Source: Bog-159 sp050011755
GTDB lineage: Bacteria; Acidobacteriota; Terriglobia; Bryobacterales; Bryobacteraceae
Length of the DNA stretch: 10,509 bases
Assembly (NCBI GenBank): GCA_050011755.1
Contig: JBEKIM010000239.1
Location: forward strand, 1 to 10,509
Reading direction: 5' to 3'
This document shows positions 1-5,877 of this stretch, piece by piece. Each line of letters opens with the position of its first letter. The stretch's first letter is position 1. The position numbers and the translations under genes are program-made. The notes under the pieces were generated by a model, which saw only the letters and a list, made by a program, of their open reading frames with translations, was not told where the DNA came from and did no database searches.

Positions 1-25
1 CCCGCCGCAACTCTCGCTTGCTCAT
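1..25 (-). CDS. 5' end of a transposase-like gene (first 8 codons only)
   Basis: On the minus strand an AAGGA ribosome binding site (31-35) stands 5 nt before ATG (23-25), and the frame reads MSKRELRR to the window edge. A second ATG (27-29), out of frame, is too close to the binding site to be preferred. The short basic N-terminus resembles starts such as MSKRELxR in helix-turn-helix transposases that open with a DNA-reading domain. The repeats just upstream (71-104) support a transposase reading. Eight residues cannot prove a family, so the call depends on context. The rest of the gene is outside the window. Confidence 0.4.
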
Positions 26-39
26 CCATGTCCTTCCCA

Positions 40-67
40 GCTAAAACCTCCTCAGGAGATCTTTAGC
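40..67 (-). repeat. Nested inverted repeat in the transposase-like leader
   Basis: The outer arms are GCTAAA (40-45) and TTTAGC (62-67). Inner arms CTCC (48-51) and GGAG (55-58) enclose a three-base loop. In the minus-strand transcript this would form a hairpin between the terminal repeats and the AAGGA site of the transposase-like gene. Hairpins in transposase leaders can keep expression from outside promoters low, but nothing here shows that this one does. It could also be a transposase binding site. No T-run follows it on either strand, so it is not a convincing terminator. Confidence 0.35.
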
Positions 68-124
68 TTAGGGGACATTTCTAACGAGGCCATAAGGGGA
101 CATTATCAAAGTGGGGCGACAGGC

Positions 125-2839
125 TTACTCTTGCCGCAAAGCAACCACCGGATCGATGCGCGTGGAGCGGCGCGCGGGTACGTAGCACGCCAGCATGGCG
201 AGGGTGGACAGTAGCAGCGGAGCGCCCACCAGGATCGTGAGGTCGTTGCGCGCCACCGAAGCGACGGAAAAGAACATTCCCCAGAGCGCTTGCATTCCAG
301 CCCAGGCGAGGACCAAGCCTATCAGGGTTCCGGCGGTCACCAGCACGGCGCCTTCCTTCATCACCAGCCCCATTACGTCGCGTTTCTGCGCGCCGAGCGC
401 CAGGCGGATGCCGATTTCGTGCCCGCGCTGGGTCACGGAATACGCCGTCACGCCCGCCAGGCCGACAGAGGCCAGAATCAAGGCGAACACGCCGATCAGG
501 CCATAGGTCCAGGAGGCGGCCTTCAACATCGACATGAACTGTGCGATCTGTTCCGCCATGCTGCGCGCGTTGAAGGGCGAGAGGGTGGAGTCCATCGCGG
601 CAATCTCGTGGCGTACGGCCGCGACGGCATCCACCCCGGGCACGGCGCGCAGCATCAGCGTGACACCTCGCAGCGAAGGCTGAGCGTAATCGGCCGGATG
701 CAACGGAAAATAGATGGCCGGGTGCTTCTTATTGACCACCAGATCTTCAGTGACATCTTTGGCGACTCCCACGACCTCATACGTCCGCCGCTCGCCGCCG
801 AGAGCGCCGGCGCGATAATCGATGGTGCCGGGCATGGCTCCGATGCCCCCGCTGGCCTGGCCGTTGCGGATCTCGATCTGCCGCCCCAGCGGTTCCCCCT
901 TCCACAATTTGCGCACCAACTCCTCGCTGACGATGACAGTCCGCGCGCCCGCCAACTCATCTTCCTTGCGGAAGGGCCGCCCGGCCAGAATCGGAATCTC
1001 CGCCGTCTCGAAATAACCGCGGCCGACAACATGTTTGCGCGCCCACTCGATCGTCCGCCCCGCTGTGAAGGTCACGCCGGCATTGCCATCCATGGCGACC
1101 GGGACTGTATCGGTGAGGCAAGCCGCGGTGACGGAGGGAAGCTGCTGCACGCGCTGCAGCAGCTTATCGAAGAACGCGGCCGCCCGCTCCGGGGAATATC
1201 CGTCGCGCACCGGATCGAGCGAAATCAGGTACATATTCCTGGGATTGAATCCCTCTTGCACGCCCAGAGTGTTTTGGATGCCGATCCCCAGATATCCGGT
1301 GAGCAGCAATAGGGTAAGAGACGCAGCCATCTGGCAGAGGACCAGGGTATTGCGCAGGCTCAAGCGCCGGTACTTGCGGAACCGGATGTGGCCGCCTTCC
1401 TTCAGCGCGGGGACCAGGCTGGGGCGCGTGGCCTGTAGTGCCGGCGCCAGTCCGAAGGCCGTGCCGGCGATTAGCGTTAGAGCGCCCGTGAAGAGTAACG
1501 CCCGCCAGTCCGGGTTCAGGTCGTAGCTGACCGGTACGGGCAGAGGCAGGCGCAGTTGCGATAGCGCGTGCATGCACCAGACGCACAACAGGTAGCCCGG
1601 CACCGCCGCGCCCATGGCGATCAACATGCTTTCGGTCAGCAACTGGCGCACGAGGCGGGCGCGGCCCGCGCCCAGCGCCAGTCGCACCGCGACCTCCTTG
1701 CGCCGGTCCGCCGCGCGCGCCAGCATCATGTTCGCCACGTTGGCGCAGGCGATCAGCAGCACCATGCCACCCAGCACCAGAAAGAACTCCCGGAAGAAAG
1801 GCAGATCCCGTTTGCGGACCGGTATCATCTTGCCGGCCTCCAGCAGCGAAACGCGGCGGCCTTGTTGGTCTCTGCCTTCATCGCCGTAAGACTGCTGCAG
1901 TTGCTGCGCGGCGGCATCCAACTCGGCCTCCGCGGCGGCCTCTGTGACGCCCGGCCGCAGGCGCCCTTCCACCTGAAACATGGTCAGGCCGCGACGTTCC
2001 AGAGCGTTGTCCGCCAACTCCGGCGCCAGCCGCGGGTCCACCGTCGCCGGCAGCCACAGGTCCGCGGCGAACAGCGCAGGTGAGGCGCCCAGAAACGCCT
2101 TCGGCCCCACGCCGAGGATAGTAGACGGATACCCGTTGATCCGCAATAATTTGCCGGCTACGGCGGGATCGGAGCCCAGGTGTTCGTGCCAGTAGCGGTA
2201 GCTAACGACCACAGCCGGTGTGTGGCCCGGTTGGTCGTAGGTCCGGTCGAAGAAGCGACCCAGGAAGGGATGTACGCCGAGTGTGGAGAAGTACGAGGGG
2301 GTGACCAGTTGGCCCCAAGTTCGCTCGCTGCGCCCGCCGGTCGAGACGCCGAACGGAACCGGCGCCACGTACGCGAAAGTGGACGAAAACAAGTCTCCCA
2401 TCATGCGGTAGCGCTGGTATGCGGGATATGACGACGGCGCCTGCAGCGCCACCAATTCATCCGGTTTCGGCACTTCCGGCAAATCGCGCAACATGCCATG
2501 CAGTTCGCTATACGCGCAGGTGGCGATCGAGATGCCCAAGCTCAGCGAGATTAGGGCGACGGCCGTGAAGCCCGGCGACCTGGCCAGCATGCGCAGCCCA
2601 TAGCGAACATCCTGGCGCAGTTCGGACATGTGTTCGGCGGGTATGCGGAGCGCGAGATCCAGAAGCAGGCGCGCCAGGCCGAGCCAGCCGTAACGCCGCC
2701 AGATCTCGTCGACGGCTTCTTCGGTCACCTGCAATAATTCGTCGCGGTATGCGTTCTGGAACTCGTACGGGAACGCGCCTGCCAAAGTGCGATAGAGCCG
2801 CAGGCCGATCTCGGCCGGGCGGGTCGGCCCATGCGTCAT
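125..2839 (-). CDS. ADOP-type ABC transporter permease (duplicated FtsX/MacB permease, PadR-linked)
   Basis: This 904-residue protein has the layout of acidobacterial duplicated orphan permeases (ADOP). Residues 1-75 form a soluble prefix region rich in charged and aromatic residues. The MacB-type opening VRYGLRMLARSPGFTAVAL (78-96) begins the first membrane helix (about 91-112). A periplasmic domain spans about 113-345. The first FtsX domain (about 350-480) has a helix at 352-375 and the coupling motif RKEVAVRLALGAGR (380-393). A second half repeats the plan: helix at 497-520, periplasmic region to about 775, FtsX helix at 780-800, and HEIGIRLALGAQKR (807-820). It ends normally with RIDPVVALRQE. 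MacB-like permeases act with an ATPase in efflux or envelope remodelling, but no ATP-binding subunit is encoded here, so substrate and energy source are unknown. The gene starts in a 4-bp ATGA overlap with padR, implying translational coupling. Confidence 0.93.
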   Translation of the reverse strand: MTHGPTRPAEIGLRLYRTLAGAFPYEFQNAYRDELLQVTEEAVDEIWRRYGWLGLARLLLDLALRIPAEHMSELRQDVRYGLRMLARSPGFTAVALISLSLGISIATCAYSELHGMLRDLPEVPKPDELVALQAPSSYPAYQRYRMMGDLFSSTFAYVAPVPFGVSTGGRSERTWGQLVTPSYFSTLGVHPFLGRFFDRTYDQPGHTPAVVVSYRYWHEHLGSDPAVAGKLLRINGYPSTILGVGPKAFLGASPALFAADLWLPATVDPRLAPELADNALERRGLTMFQVEGRLRPGVTEAAAEAELDAAAQQLQQSYGDEGRDQQGRRVSLLEAGKMIPVRKRDLPFFREFFLVLGGMVLLIACANVANMMLARAADRRKEVAVRLALGAGRARLVRQLLTESMLIAMGAAVPGYLLCVWCMHALSQLRLPLPVPVSYDLNPDWRALLFTGALTLIAGTAFGLAPALQATRPSLVPALKEGGHIRFRKYRRLSLRNTLVLCQMAASLTLLLLTGYLGIGIQNTLGVQEGFNPRNMYLISLDPVRDGYSPERAAAFFDKLLQRVQQLPSVTAACLTDTVPVAMDGNAGVTFTAGRTIEWARKHVVGRGYFETAEIPILAGRPFRKEDELAGARTVIVSEELVRKLWKGEPLGRQIEIRNGQASGGIGAMPGTIDYRAGALGGERRTYEVVGVAKDVTEDLVVNKKHPAIYFPLHPADYAQPSLRGVTLMLRAVPGVDAVAAVRHEIAAMDSTLSPFNARSMAEQIAQFMSMLKAASWTYGLIGVFALILASVGLAGVTAYSVTQRGHEIGIRLALGAQKRDVMGLVMKEGAVLVTAGTLIGLVLAWAGMQALWGMFFSVASVARNDLTILVGAPLLLSTLAMLACYVPARRSTRIDPVVALRQE
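1139..1165 (-). repeat. Perfect 11-bp inverted repeat inside the permease gene
   Basis: The arms AAGCTGCTGCA (1139-1149) and TGCAGCAGCTT (1155-1165) are exact reverse complements with a 5-base loop. In the permease mRNA they would form a strong hairpin within codons for KLLQRVQQL (residues 559-567), soon after the start of the second periplasmic region. It may be only a by-product of repeated CTG and CAG codons for Leu and Gln. No T-run follows, so it is not an intrinsic terminator. Confidence 0.5.
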
Positions 2840-3198
2840 GATTCCGCCCCCCTTTCCCGCAGTCCGCGCTTGGCGTGGATCACCCGGACCAGGTCCTCCA
2901 GTCTGTCGCTTTCGGCTGCCAGTACGCGCCGGCCGAACCGCGTAAGGCGGTAATAGCGCCGGCGCGCGTCGTCCTGCGCGGGTGCGGGCCGCGCGGAGGA
3001 TTCTTCGATGAGATCTTCATCTATCAGCCGCTTCAGCGTGCCGTACAAAGTGGCCGGCCAGAGCCGCACCTTGCCGCCGGTGCGGTCGAGGACCTCCTGC
3101 ATAATGCCATATCCATGTTGGTCGTCAGTCGCCAGGGACAGCAGGACGTGGAACCAATGCGGCTTAAGGGGAAGAAAGCTCTCCGGATCGGCAGACAT
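2836..3198 (-). CDS. PadR-family transcriptional regulator
   Basis: This 120-residue protein is a compact PadR regulator. Its winged helix opens with LKPHWFHVLLSLATDDQHGYGIMQEV (residues about 11-36), and the wing region contains LWPATLYGTLKRLIDEDLIEE (about 46-66), the usual 'xGTLYxxLxRLxxxGLI' pattern. RRRYYRLTRFGRRVLAAE (about 78-95) follows, then a short dimerisation helix. PadR proteins are generally dimeric repressors, many responding to small toxic compounds. The gene ends in ATGA shared with the permease start, so the two form one operon and the regulator probably controls the transporter. The ATG at 3196-3198 has no Shine-Dalgarno sequence; it follows directly on AT-repeat promoter DNA, implying a very short leader. 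The effector is unknown. Confidence 0.92.
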   Translation of the reverse strand: MSADPESFLPLKPHWFHVLLSLATDDQHGYGIMQEVLDRTGGKVRLWPATLYGTLKRLIDEDLIEESSARPAPAQDDARRRYYRLTRFGRRVLAAESDRLEDLVRVIHAKRGLRERGAES

Positions 3199-3210
3199 AT
3201 ATATATAAGT

Positions 3211-3224
3211 CGATATATATATCG
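3211..3224. promoter_or_regulatory. Perfect AT-rich palindrome, likely PadR operator
   Basis: CGATATATATATCG is a perfect 14-bp palindrome lying 12 bp upstream of the padR start codon. It contains the -10 element of the best promoter in this gap, and a further TATATATAT tract (3197-3205) reaches the start codon. A repressor bound here would block RNA polymerase. PadR proteins commonly repress their own operons through dyad sites, so autoregulation is a reasonable inference. Binding has not been shown. Confidence 0.55.
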
Positions 3225-3242
3225 CCCGAGATCGAAAGTCAA
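3214..3242 (-). promoter_or_regulatory. Sigma-70-type promoter of the padR-permease operon
   Basis: On the minus strand the -35 box TTGACT (3242 to 3237) is followed after exactly 17 bp by TATATA (3219 to 3214). Each box matches the consensus at five of six positions. Transcription would start near 3207, leaving about nine bases before the padR ATG, too few for a standard ribosome binding site. The -10 box lies within the palindrome at 3211-3224. Confidence 0.68.
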
Positions 3243-3260
3243 GGCCCTTACCGCGCCGAA

Positions 3261-4406
3261 TTAGCCTAATGCGAGCCAGCTCAGTGCGCCGCGGGTAGCG
3301 CCGCGCGAGAGAGGTTGATCCACCGCTGGATTCCAGGGCTGCTGGCTGAGCACCATACGGCTGGTGAAGGTTGCGCCGCGATCGTACGACACGGCCATGG
3401 CCAGATCCACAAGGAGGTCCCCGGCGGGAGTTTTGGGGCCGTATTCATAGAACGCGCAGCAGATCTGGCCGCCCGCGGTGATAATCAGATGCGGCTGGAA
3501 TTCGTGCTGTCCGGTCCCCGGGCCGGCGAATAGCAGTTGCCCGGCCGGCGGACCTTGCCAGGTGCGGCCTCCGTCGAGCGAGCGCCGATTGTAAATTCGG
3601 GCGCAGCCATCGCGGTCATCCGCCCAGACACACAGCGCAACGCCGTCCTCCGCGATGCAGGTGGCGGGTGCAGTTTCCGGAAGCCCTTGCTGCACGCCGC
3701 CGATCCCTTCGGCCACGGTGACGGGCGCGCAGAATGAATTGCCGCCATCCGCCGAATCCATCGTCAGAATACTACAGGCGGACGGCCCGGTCATCCATAC
3801 TATGTGCACCGCGCCCTGCGTATCCACGAGCACTTCGGGATTGAAGCATAGGCCGTGCAGAAGCGGTCCTGGGCTGGAATGCCCCAGGCCGTTCCATAAA
3901 TATCCGTCGCTGGAACGCGCGAAGCACAGCATGTTACCCATGTCGGCAGCGAGGTAGATGCTGCCGCGGAACGGACTGCCCTCATTGAGGTCCGCGGCGA
4001 TCGAGTAACAGCACTCGGATGCCCCTTGCAGCGCCACGGCCGGAAACGTCCAATGGATGCCGCCATCCTCGGAACGATACACAACGAGCGAGGCGCGGGA
4101 GCGATCCGGGTCGATAGCCAGGGCCGCGAGATTCAAGTTGCCGCGAGCGTCGATTGCCAGAACAGGTCCCACGACTCCCGCCCATTCCTCGTCCATCGGC
4201 AAGGGCCAGGATTCCCTCCAACTTTTGCCGCCGTCGAAGCTGACGCGCGCAGAAATCGCCGGCACTCCATCCGGTAAGTTGACTTCCTCGACGCCCACAA
4301 TGTGCTGGGGATCGAGCGGGTTCACGAGCAGCGCCGAGGCGTTTCGCGAGGCGGCAGCCTCCCGAGCGGATGCCGTCTTGGGGGCTGTCGTGTCGGTATC
4401 GGTCAT
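3261..4406 (-). CDS. Sialidase-like six-bladed propeller protein with Asp-box (BNR) repeats
   Basis: The called product has 381 residues. It carries six Asp-box motifs of the S-x-D-x-G-x-[T/S]-[W/F] type: SFDGGKSW (56-63), SEDGGIHW (112-119), a degenerate SSDGYLW (165-171), SADGGNSF (218-225), SLDGGRTW (276-283) and SYDRGATF (340-347). Even spacing fits a six-bladed sialidase-type propeller. Asp boxes are structural, found in sialidases, other glycosidases and non-enzymatic proteins, and I cannot identify the arginine triad or catalytic Tyr/Glu pair, so sialidase activity is not claimed. No signal peptide is visible, odd for a family that is usually exported, and at least eleven cysteines are present. 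The frame continues upstream to ATG at 4451 and GTG at 4484. I chose 4406 because the upstream stretch looks like promoter DNA, but no start has a clear ribosome binding site. Confidence 0.72.
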   Translation of the reverse strand: MTDTDTTAPKTASAREAAASRNASALLVNPLDPQHIVGVEEVNLPDGVPAISARVSFDGGKSWRESWPLPMDEEWAGVVGPVLAIDARGNLNLAALAIDPDRSRASLVVYRSEDGGIHWTFPAVALQGASECCYSIAADLNEGSPFRGSIYLAADMGNMLCFARSSDGYLWNGLGHSSPGPLLHGLCFNPEVLVDTQGAVHIVWMTGPSACSILTMDSADGGNSFCAPVTVAEGIGGVQQGLPETAPATCIAEDGVALCVWADDRDGCARIYNRRSLDGGRTWQGPPAGQLLFAGPGTGQHEFQPHLIITAGGQICCAFYEYGPKTPAGDLLVDLAMAVSYDRGATFTSRMVLSQQPWNPAVDQPLSRGATRGALSWLALG

Positions 4407-4625
4407 AGGCGCCCGGTGGGTCTTGGCTATATTGTGACGCAAAATCGTCATATTATTTCTTATATTGTGCGCGCACCCCGGCACATCCCCGCCATTGGGG
4501 CGTAGCTTGTTGTAAAACCAGGAGATGCTTGAACTTCGGCGGCCCGCCTGTTAACCTTTTGGGATTTGTCTGACAACCTTCGGCCATAACCCTAATGCGG
4601 CCTGCCGGCTCGCCGCTGGAGTGTT
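4407..4625. other. Divergent intergenic region between the propeller gene and the dehydrogenase
   Basis: Besides the AT-rich repeats near its left end, this gap holds an 11-bp interrupted palindrome TTGTC-T-GACAA (4566-4576). Its right part forms a weak -35-like CTGACA (4570-4575), followed after 15 bp by CCTAAT (4591-4596), a possible rightward promoter for the dehydrogenase. Between these nothing recognisable is seen. A nine-codon frame at 4525-4554 was not accepted as a gene. Confidence 0.35.
4428..4469 (-). promoter_or_regulatory. Two TATATTGTG direct repeats in the likely promoter region of the propeller gene
   Basis: TATATTGTG occurs at 4428-4436 and 4461-4469, 33 bp apart, or about three helical turns. 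On the minus strand they read CACAATATA and lie in an AT-rich island inside otherwise GC-rich DNA, just upstream of the ATG at 4406. AATATA and TATAAG could serve as -10 boxes of tandem promoters, but no good -35 box accompanies them. Same-face spacing would also fit two protein binding sites. If translation really starts at 4484, these repeats are coding. Confidence 0.35.
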
Positions 4626-5438
4626 ATGATGACCGCCATGCAAGAAACGCGTCCCCTGGCCTTGATTACCGGCGCTTCGAGCGGAATCGGCGCCACTTTC
4701 GCACGTCAACTGGCGGCGCGCGGCTGCGACTTGTTGCTGGTAGCGCGGCGACAGGACCGCTTGGAACAGGAGGCTCGCGCCATACAGGCCGGCCACTCCG
4801 TGCACGCTGAGATCCTGCCGGCGGACTTGACGCGCGATGCGGATTTGAAAGCGGTGGAAGATCGTATTGCCGCCGCGCCGAACCTCGAGTATCTGGTGAA
4901 TAACGCCGGATTTGGCATTGCCGGCCGCTTCTTTTCCCTTCCCGTGGACGGACAGGATCGGATGCACCGTCTGCATGTGTTGGCGCCCATGCGACTGATG
5001 CATGCCGCTCTCGAGGGTATGGTCGCGAGGAGGCGCGGGAACATTATCAACGTTTCGTCGGTTTCGGGCTTTGGACAAAACCCCGGCAGCGTCAGTTATT
5101 CCGCCACGAAGACCTGGATGAGCAGTTTCACCGAAGGCATATTCATGGAACTGAAGAGCATCGGTTCGCCTGTGCGCGTGCAAGCCTTGTGCCCCGGATT
5201 CACTCTTTCCGGGTTCCACGACGCGATGCATTTCGATCGCAAGGCGATACCGGCCTTTATGTGGATGTCCGCGGACGAAGTCGTGGATGCATCCCTGCGC
5301 TCTCTCGATCGCGACCAGTTGTTCGTGATTCCGGGCTGGCGCTATCGCCTGCTGGTCTTTGCGATGCGCGCTTTGCCGCGGCCGCTTTATCACCGGCTAT
5401 CCATCAAATACGCCCGTGGCACGGGCCGCGCCCGTTGA
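4626..5438 (+). CDS. Classical short-chain dehydrogenase/reductase (SDR), substrate unknown
   Basis: This 270-residue cytosolic oxidoreductase has a Rossmann fold. The cofactor motif TGASSGIG is at 15-22, and two arginines after strand 2 (R41, R42) favour NADPH. NNAGFG lies at 92-97, and the catalytic Ser145 (NVSS) is followed by Tyr158 and Lys162 in YSATK. The family's fourth catalytic residue, an Asn about 41 positions before the Tyr, is replaced by His117 (LHVLAP). It resembles DltE/YqjQ-type dehydrogenases of broad annotation; no substrate can be assigned. A GGAG ribosome binding site (4618-4621) stands 4 nt before ATG 4626 and 7 nt before ATG 4629, so the protein may begin one codon later. 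It is the only gene between the divergent promoter region and the csp leader and is probably monocistronic. Confidence 0.92.
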   Translation: MMTAMQETRPLALITGASSGIGATFARQLAARGCDLLLVARRQDRLEQEARAIQAGHSVHAEILPADLTRDADLKAVEDRIAAAPNLEYLVNNAGFGIAGRFFSLPVDGQDRMHRLHVLAPMRLMHAALEGMVARRRGNIINVSSVSGFGQNPGSVSYSATKTWMSSFTEGIFMELKSIGSPVRVQALCPGFTLSGFHDAMHFDRKAIPAFMWMSADEVVDASLRSLDRDQLFVIPGWRYRLLVFAMRALPRPLYHRLSIKYARGTGRAR

Positions 5439-5462
5439 TCTGCATTGATCGGCGCTCTGCGT

Positions 5463-5468
5463 TATACT
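5463..5468 (+). promoter_or_regulatory. -10-like box of a possible csp promoter with a long leader
   Basis: TATACT matches the -10 consensus at five of six positions and lies 25 nt after the dehydrogenase stop. TTGATC occurs at 5435 and 5445, but at spacings of 22 and 12 bp, so no proper -35 box is present. If used, the csp transcript would have a leader of about 130 nt, as many cold-shock genes do. A second candidate lies nearer: TTGTGA (5551-5556) with ATTAAT (5573-5578) at 16 bp. The sequence alone does not choose between them. Confidence 0.38.
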
Positions 5469-5510
5469 ATAGGAGCATTTTGACTCTTATCTTCGCGTCG
5501 GGACAGGTCT

Positions 5511-5545
5511 AAGGGGGGCTGCGTGAGTTGGCCGCAACCCCCCTT
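5511..5545 (+). terminator. Strong GC-rich hairpin ahead of csp: terminator of the dehydrogenase gene or csp leader element
   Basis: The arms AAGGGGGGCTGCG (5511-5523) and CGCAACCCCCCTT (5533-5545) pair at 12 of 13 positions, with one C-A mismatch and a nine-base loop. The run after it, TTTGCGTTTGT, is T-rich but broken. It could end transcription of the dehydrogenase gene 73 nt upstream. If the TATACT box at 5463 is active, the hairpin would instead lie in the csp leader and could act as an attenuator or temperature-sensitive structure. Confidence 0.5.
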
Positions 5546-5605
5546 TGCGTTTGTGAAGGCGGATCGTGGGAGATTAATCTGCACTATTAGAAGAGGAAAC
5601 ATCGA

Positions 5606-5809
5606 ATGAGAGAAAAAGGTACAGTGAAGTGGTTTAATGCGGCCAAGGGATACGGCTTCATCCAACGGGAAAACGGGGAAGATGTCTTCGTGCATTTCTC
5701 GGCCATCCAAACGGAGGGTTATCGGAGCCTGGATGAAGGCGCGAGTGTAGAGTTCGAGGTAACGCGCGGTCCGAAGGGGCTGCAGGCGGCCAACGTCACG
5801 GCCGGCTAG
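5606..5809 (+). CDS. csp: Cold-shock protein (CspA family)
   Basis: This 67-residue protein is one cold-shock domain, an OB-fold that binds single-stranded RNA and DNA and melts mRNA structure. RNP1 is KGYGFI (14-19) and RNP2 is VFVHF (27-31). The nucleic-acid-facing aromatics Trp9, Phe10, Tyr16, Phe18, Phe28, His30 and Phe31 are all present, and length matches the family. A GAGGA ribosome binding site (5593-5597) lies 8 nt before the ATG. A long GC-rich hairpin precedes the gene and another follows it, before infA. Cold induction is common but not universal in this family, and temperature control is not shown here. Confidence 0.97.
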   Translation: MREKGTVKWFNAAKGYGFIQRENGEDVFVHFSAIQTEGYRSLDEGASVEFEVTRGPKGLQAANVTAG

Positions 5810-5823
5810 CACGGAATGCGGGC

Positions 5824-5851
5824 GGGGCGGCCCGAGCAATCGGGCGGCCCC
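5824..5851 (+). other. Hairpin with GCAA tetraloop between csp and infA
   Basis: GGGGCGGCCCGA (5824-5835) and TCGGGCGGCCCC (5840-5851) pair at 11 of 12 positions, with one G-G opposition, closed by a GCAA loop of the stable GNRA class. It begins 14 nt after the csp stop codon and ends 18 nt before the infA ribosome binding site. No T-run follows, so intrinsic termination is unlikely. It may protect the 3' end of a processed csp message, tune csp:infA ratios in a shared transcript, or work as a Rho-dependent end. Confidence 0.55.
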
Positions 5852-5877
5852 CCGCTGGCGAGTGCATACGGAGGTTT

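Larger units (their letters stand above)
1..108 (-). mobile_element. Terminal segment of an insertion sequence, probably ISNCY/IS1202-like, running off the left edge
   Basis: Two copies of GGGGACATT lie at 71-79 and 96-104, 25 bp apart. The outer one sits in GGGGACATTATCA (96-108). A degenerate GGGGCGAC follows at 113-120. Read on the minus strand they are AATGTCCCC repeats. Inward of them are a small inverted repeat (40-67) and then a ribosome binding site and start codon for a protein beginning MSKRELRR. Multiple short terminal repeats just ahead of a transposase that starts with a helix-turn-helix resemble ISNCY/IS1202-type and related DDE elements as I remember them; this is recognition, not a database match. 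The presumed outer end is about 16 bp beyond the permease stop codon, so the insertion would lie just downstream of that operon without damaging it. The exact boundary and any target duplication cannot be fixed from one end. Confidence 0.48.

Noticed and set aside
69..104. The GGGGACATT repeats as the start of a CRISPR array
   Set aside because: There are only two short copies with 16 bp between them, far too short for a CRISPR repeat and spacer.
290..1312. Long plus-strand open frame (340 codons) opposite the permease gene
   Set aside because: It is antisense to conserved ADOP sequence, rich in His/Gln/Arg/Gly with no recognisable domain, typical of a GC-rich shadow frame.
4525..4554. Nine-codon frame as a possible leader peptide upstream of the dehydrogenase
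   Set aside because: The AGGAG directly touches its ATG with no spacing, and the sequence has no regulatory codon pattern or attenuator after it.
4551..5393. Minus-strand open frame of 280 codons opposite the dehydrogenase
   Set aside because: The plus strand has all SDR motifs and a ribosome binding site. The antisense product is low-complexity with no family resemblance.
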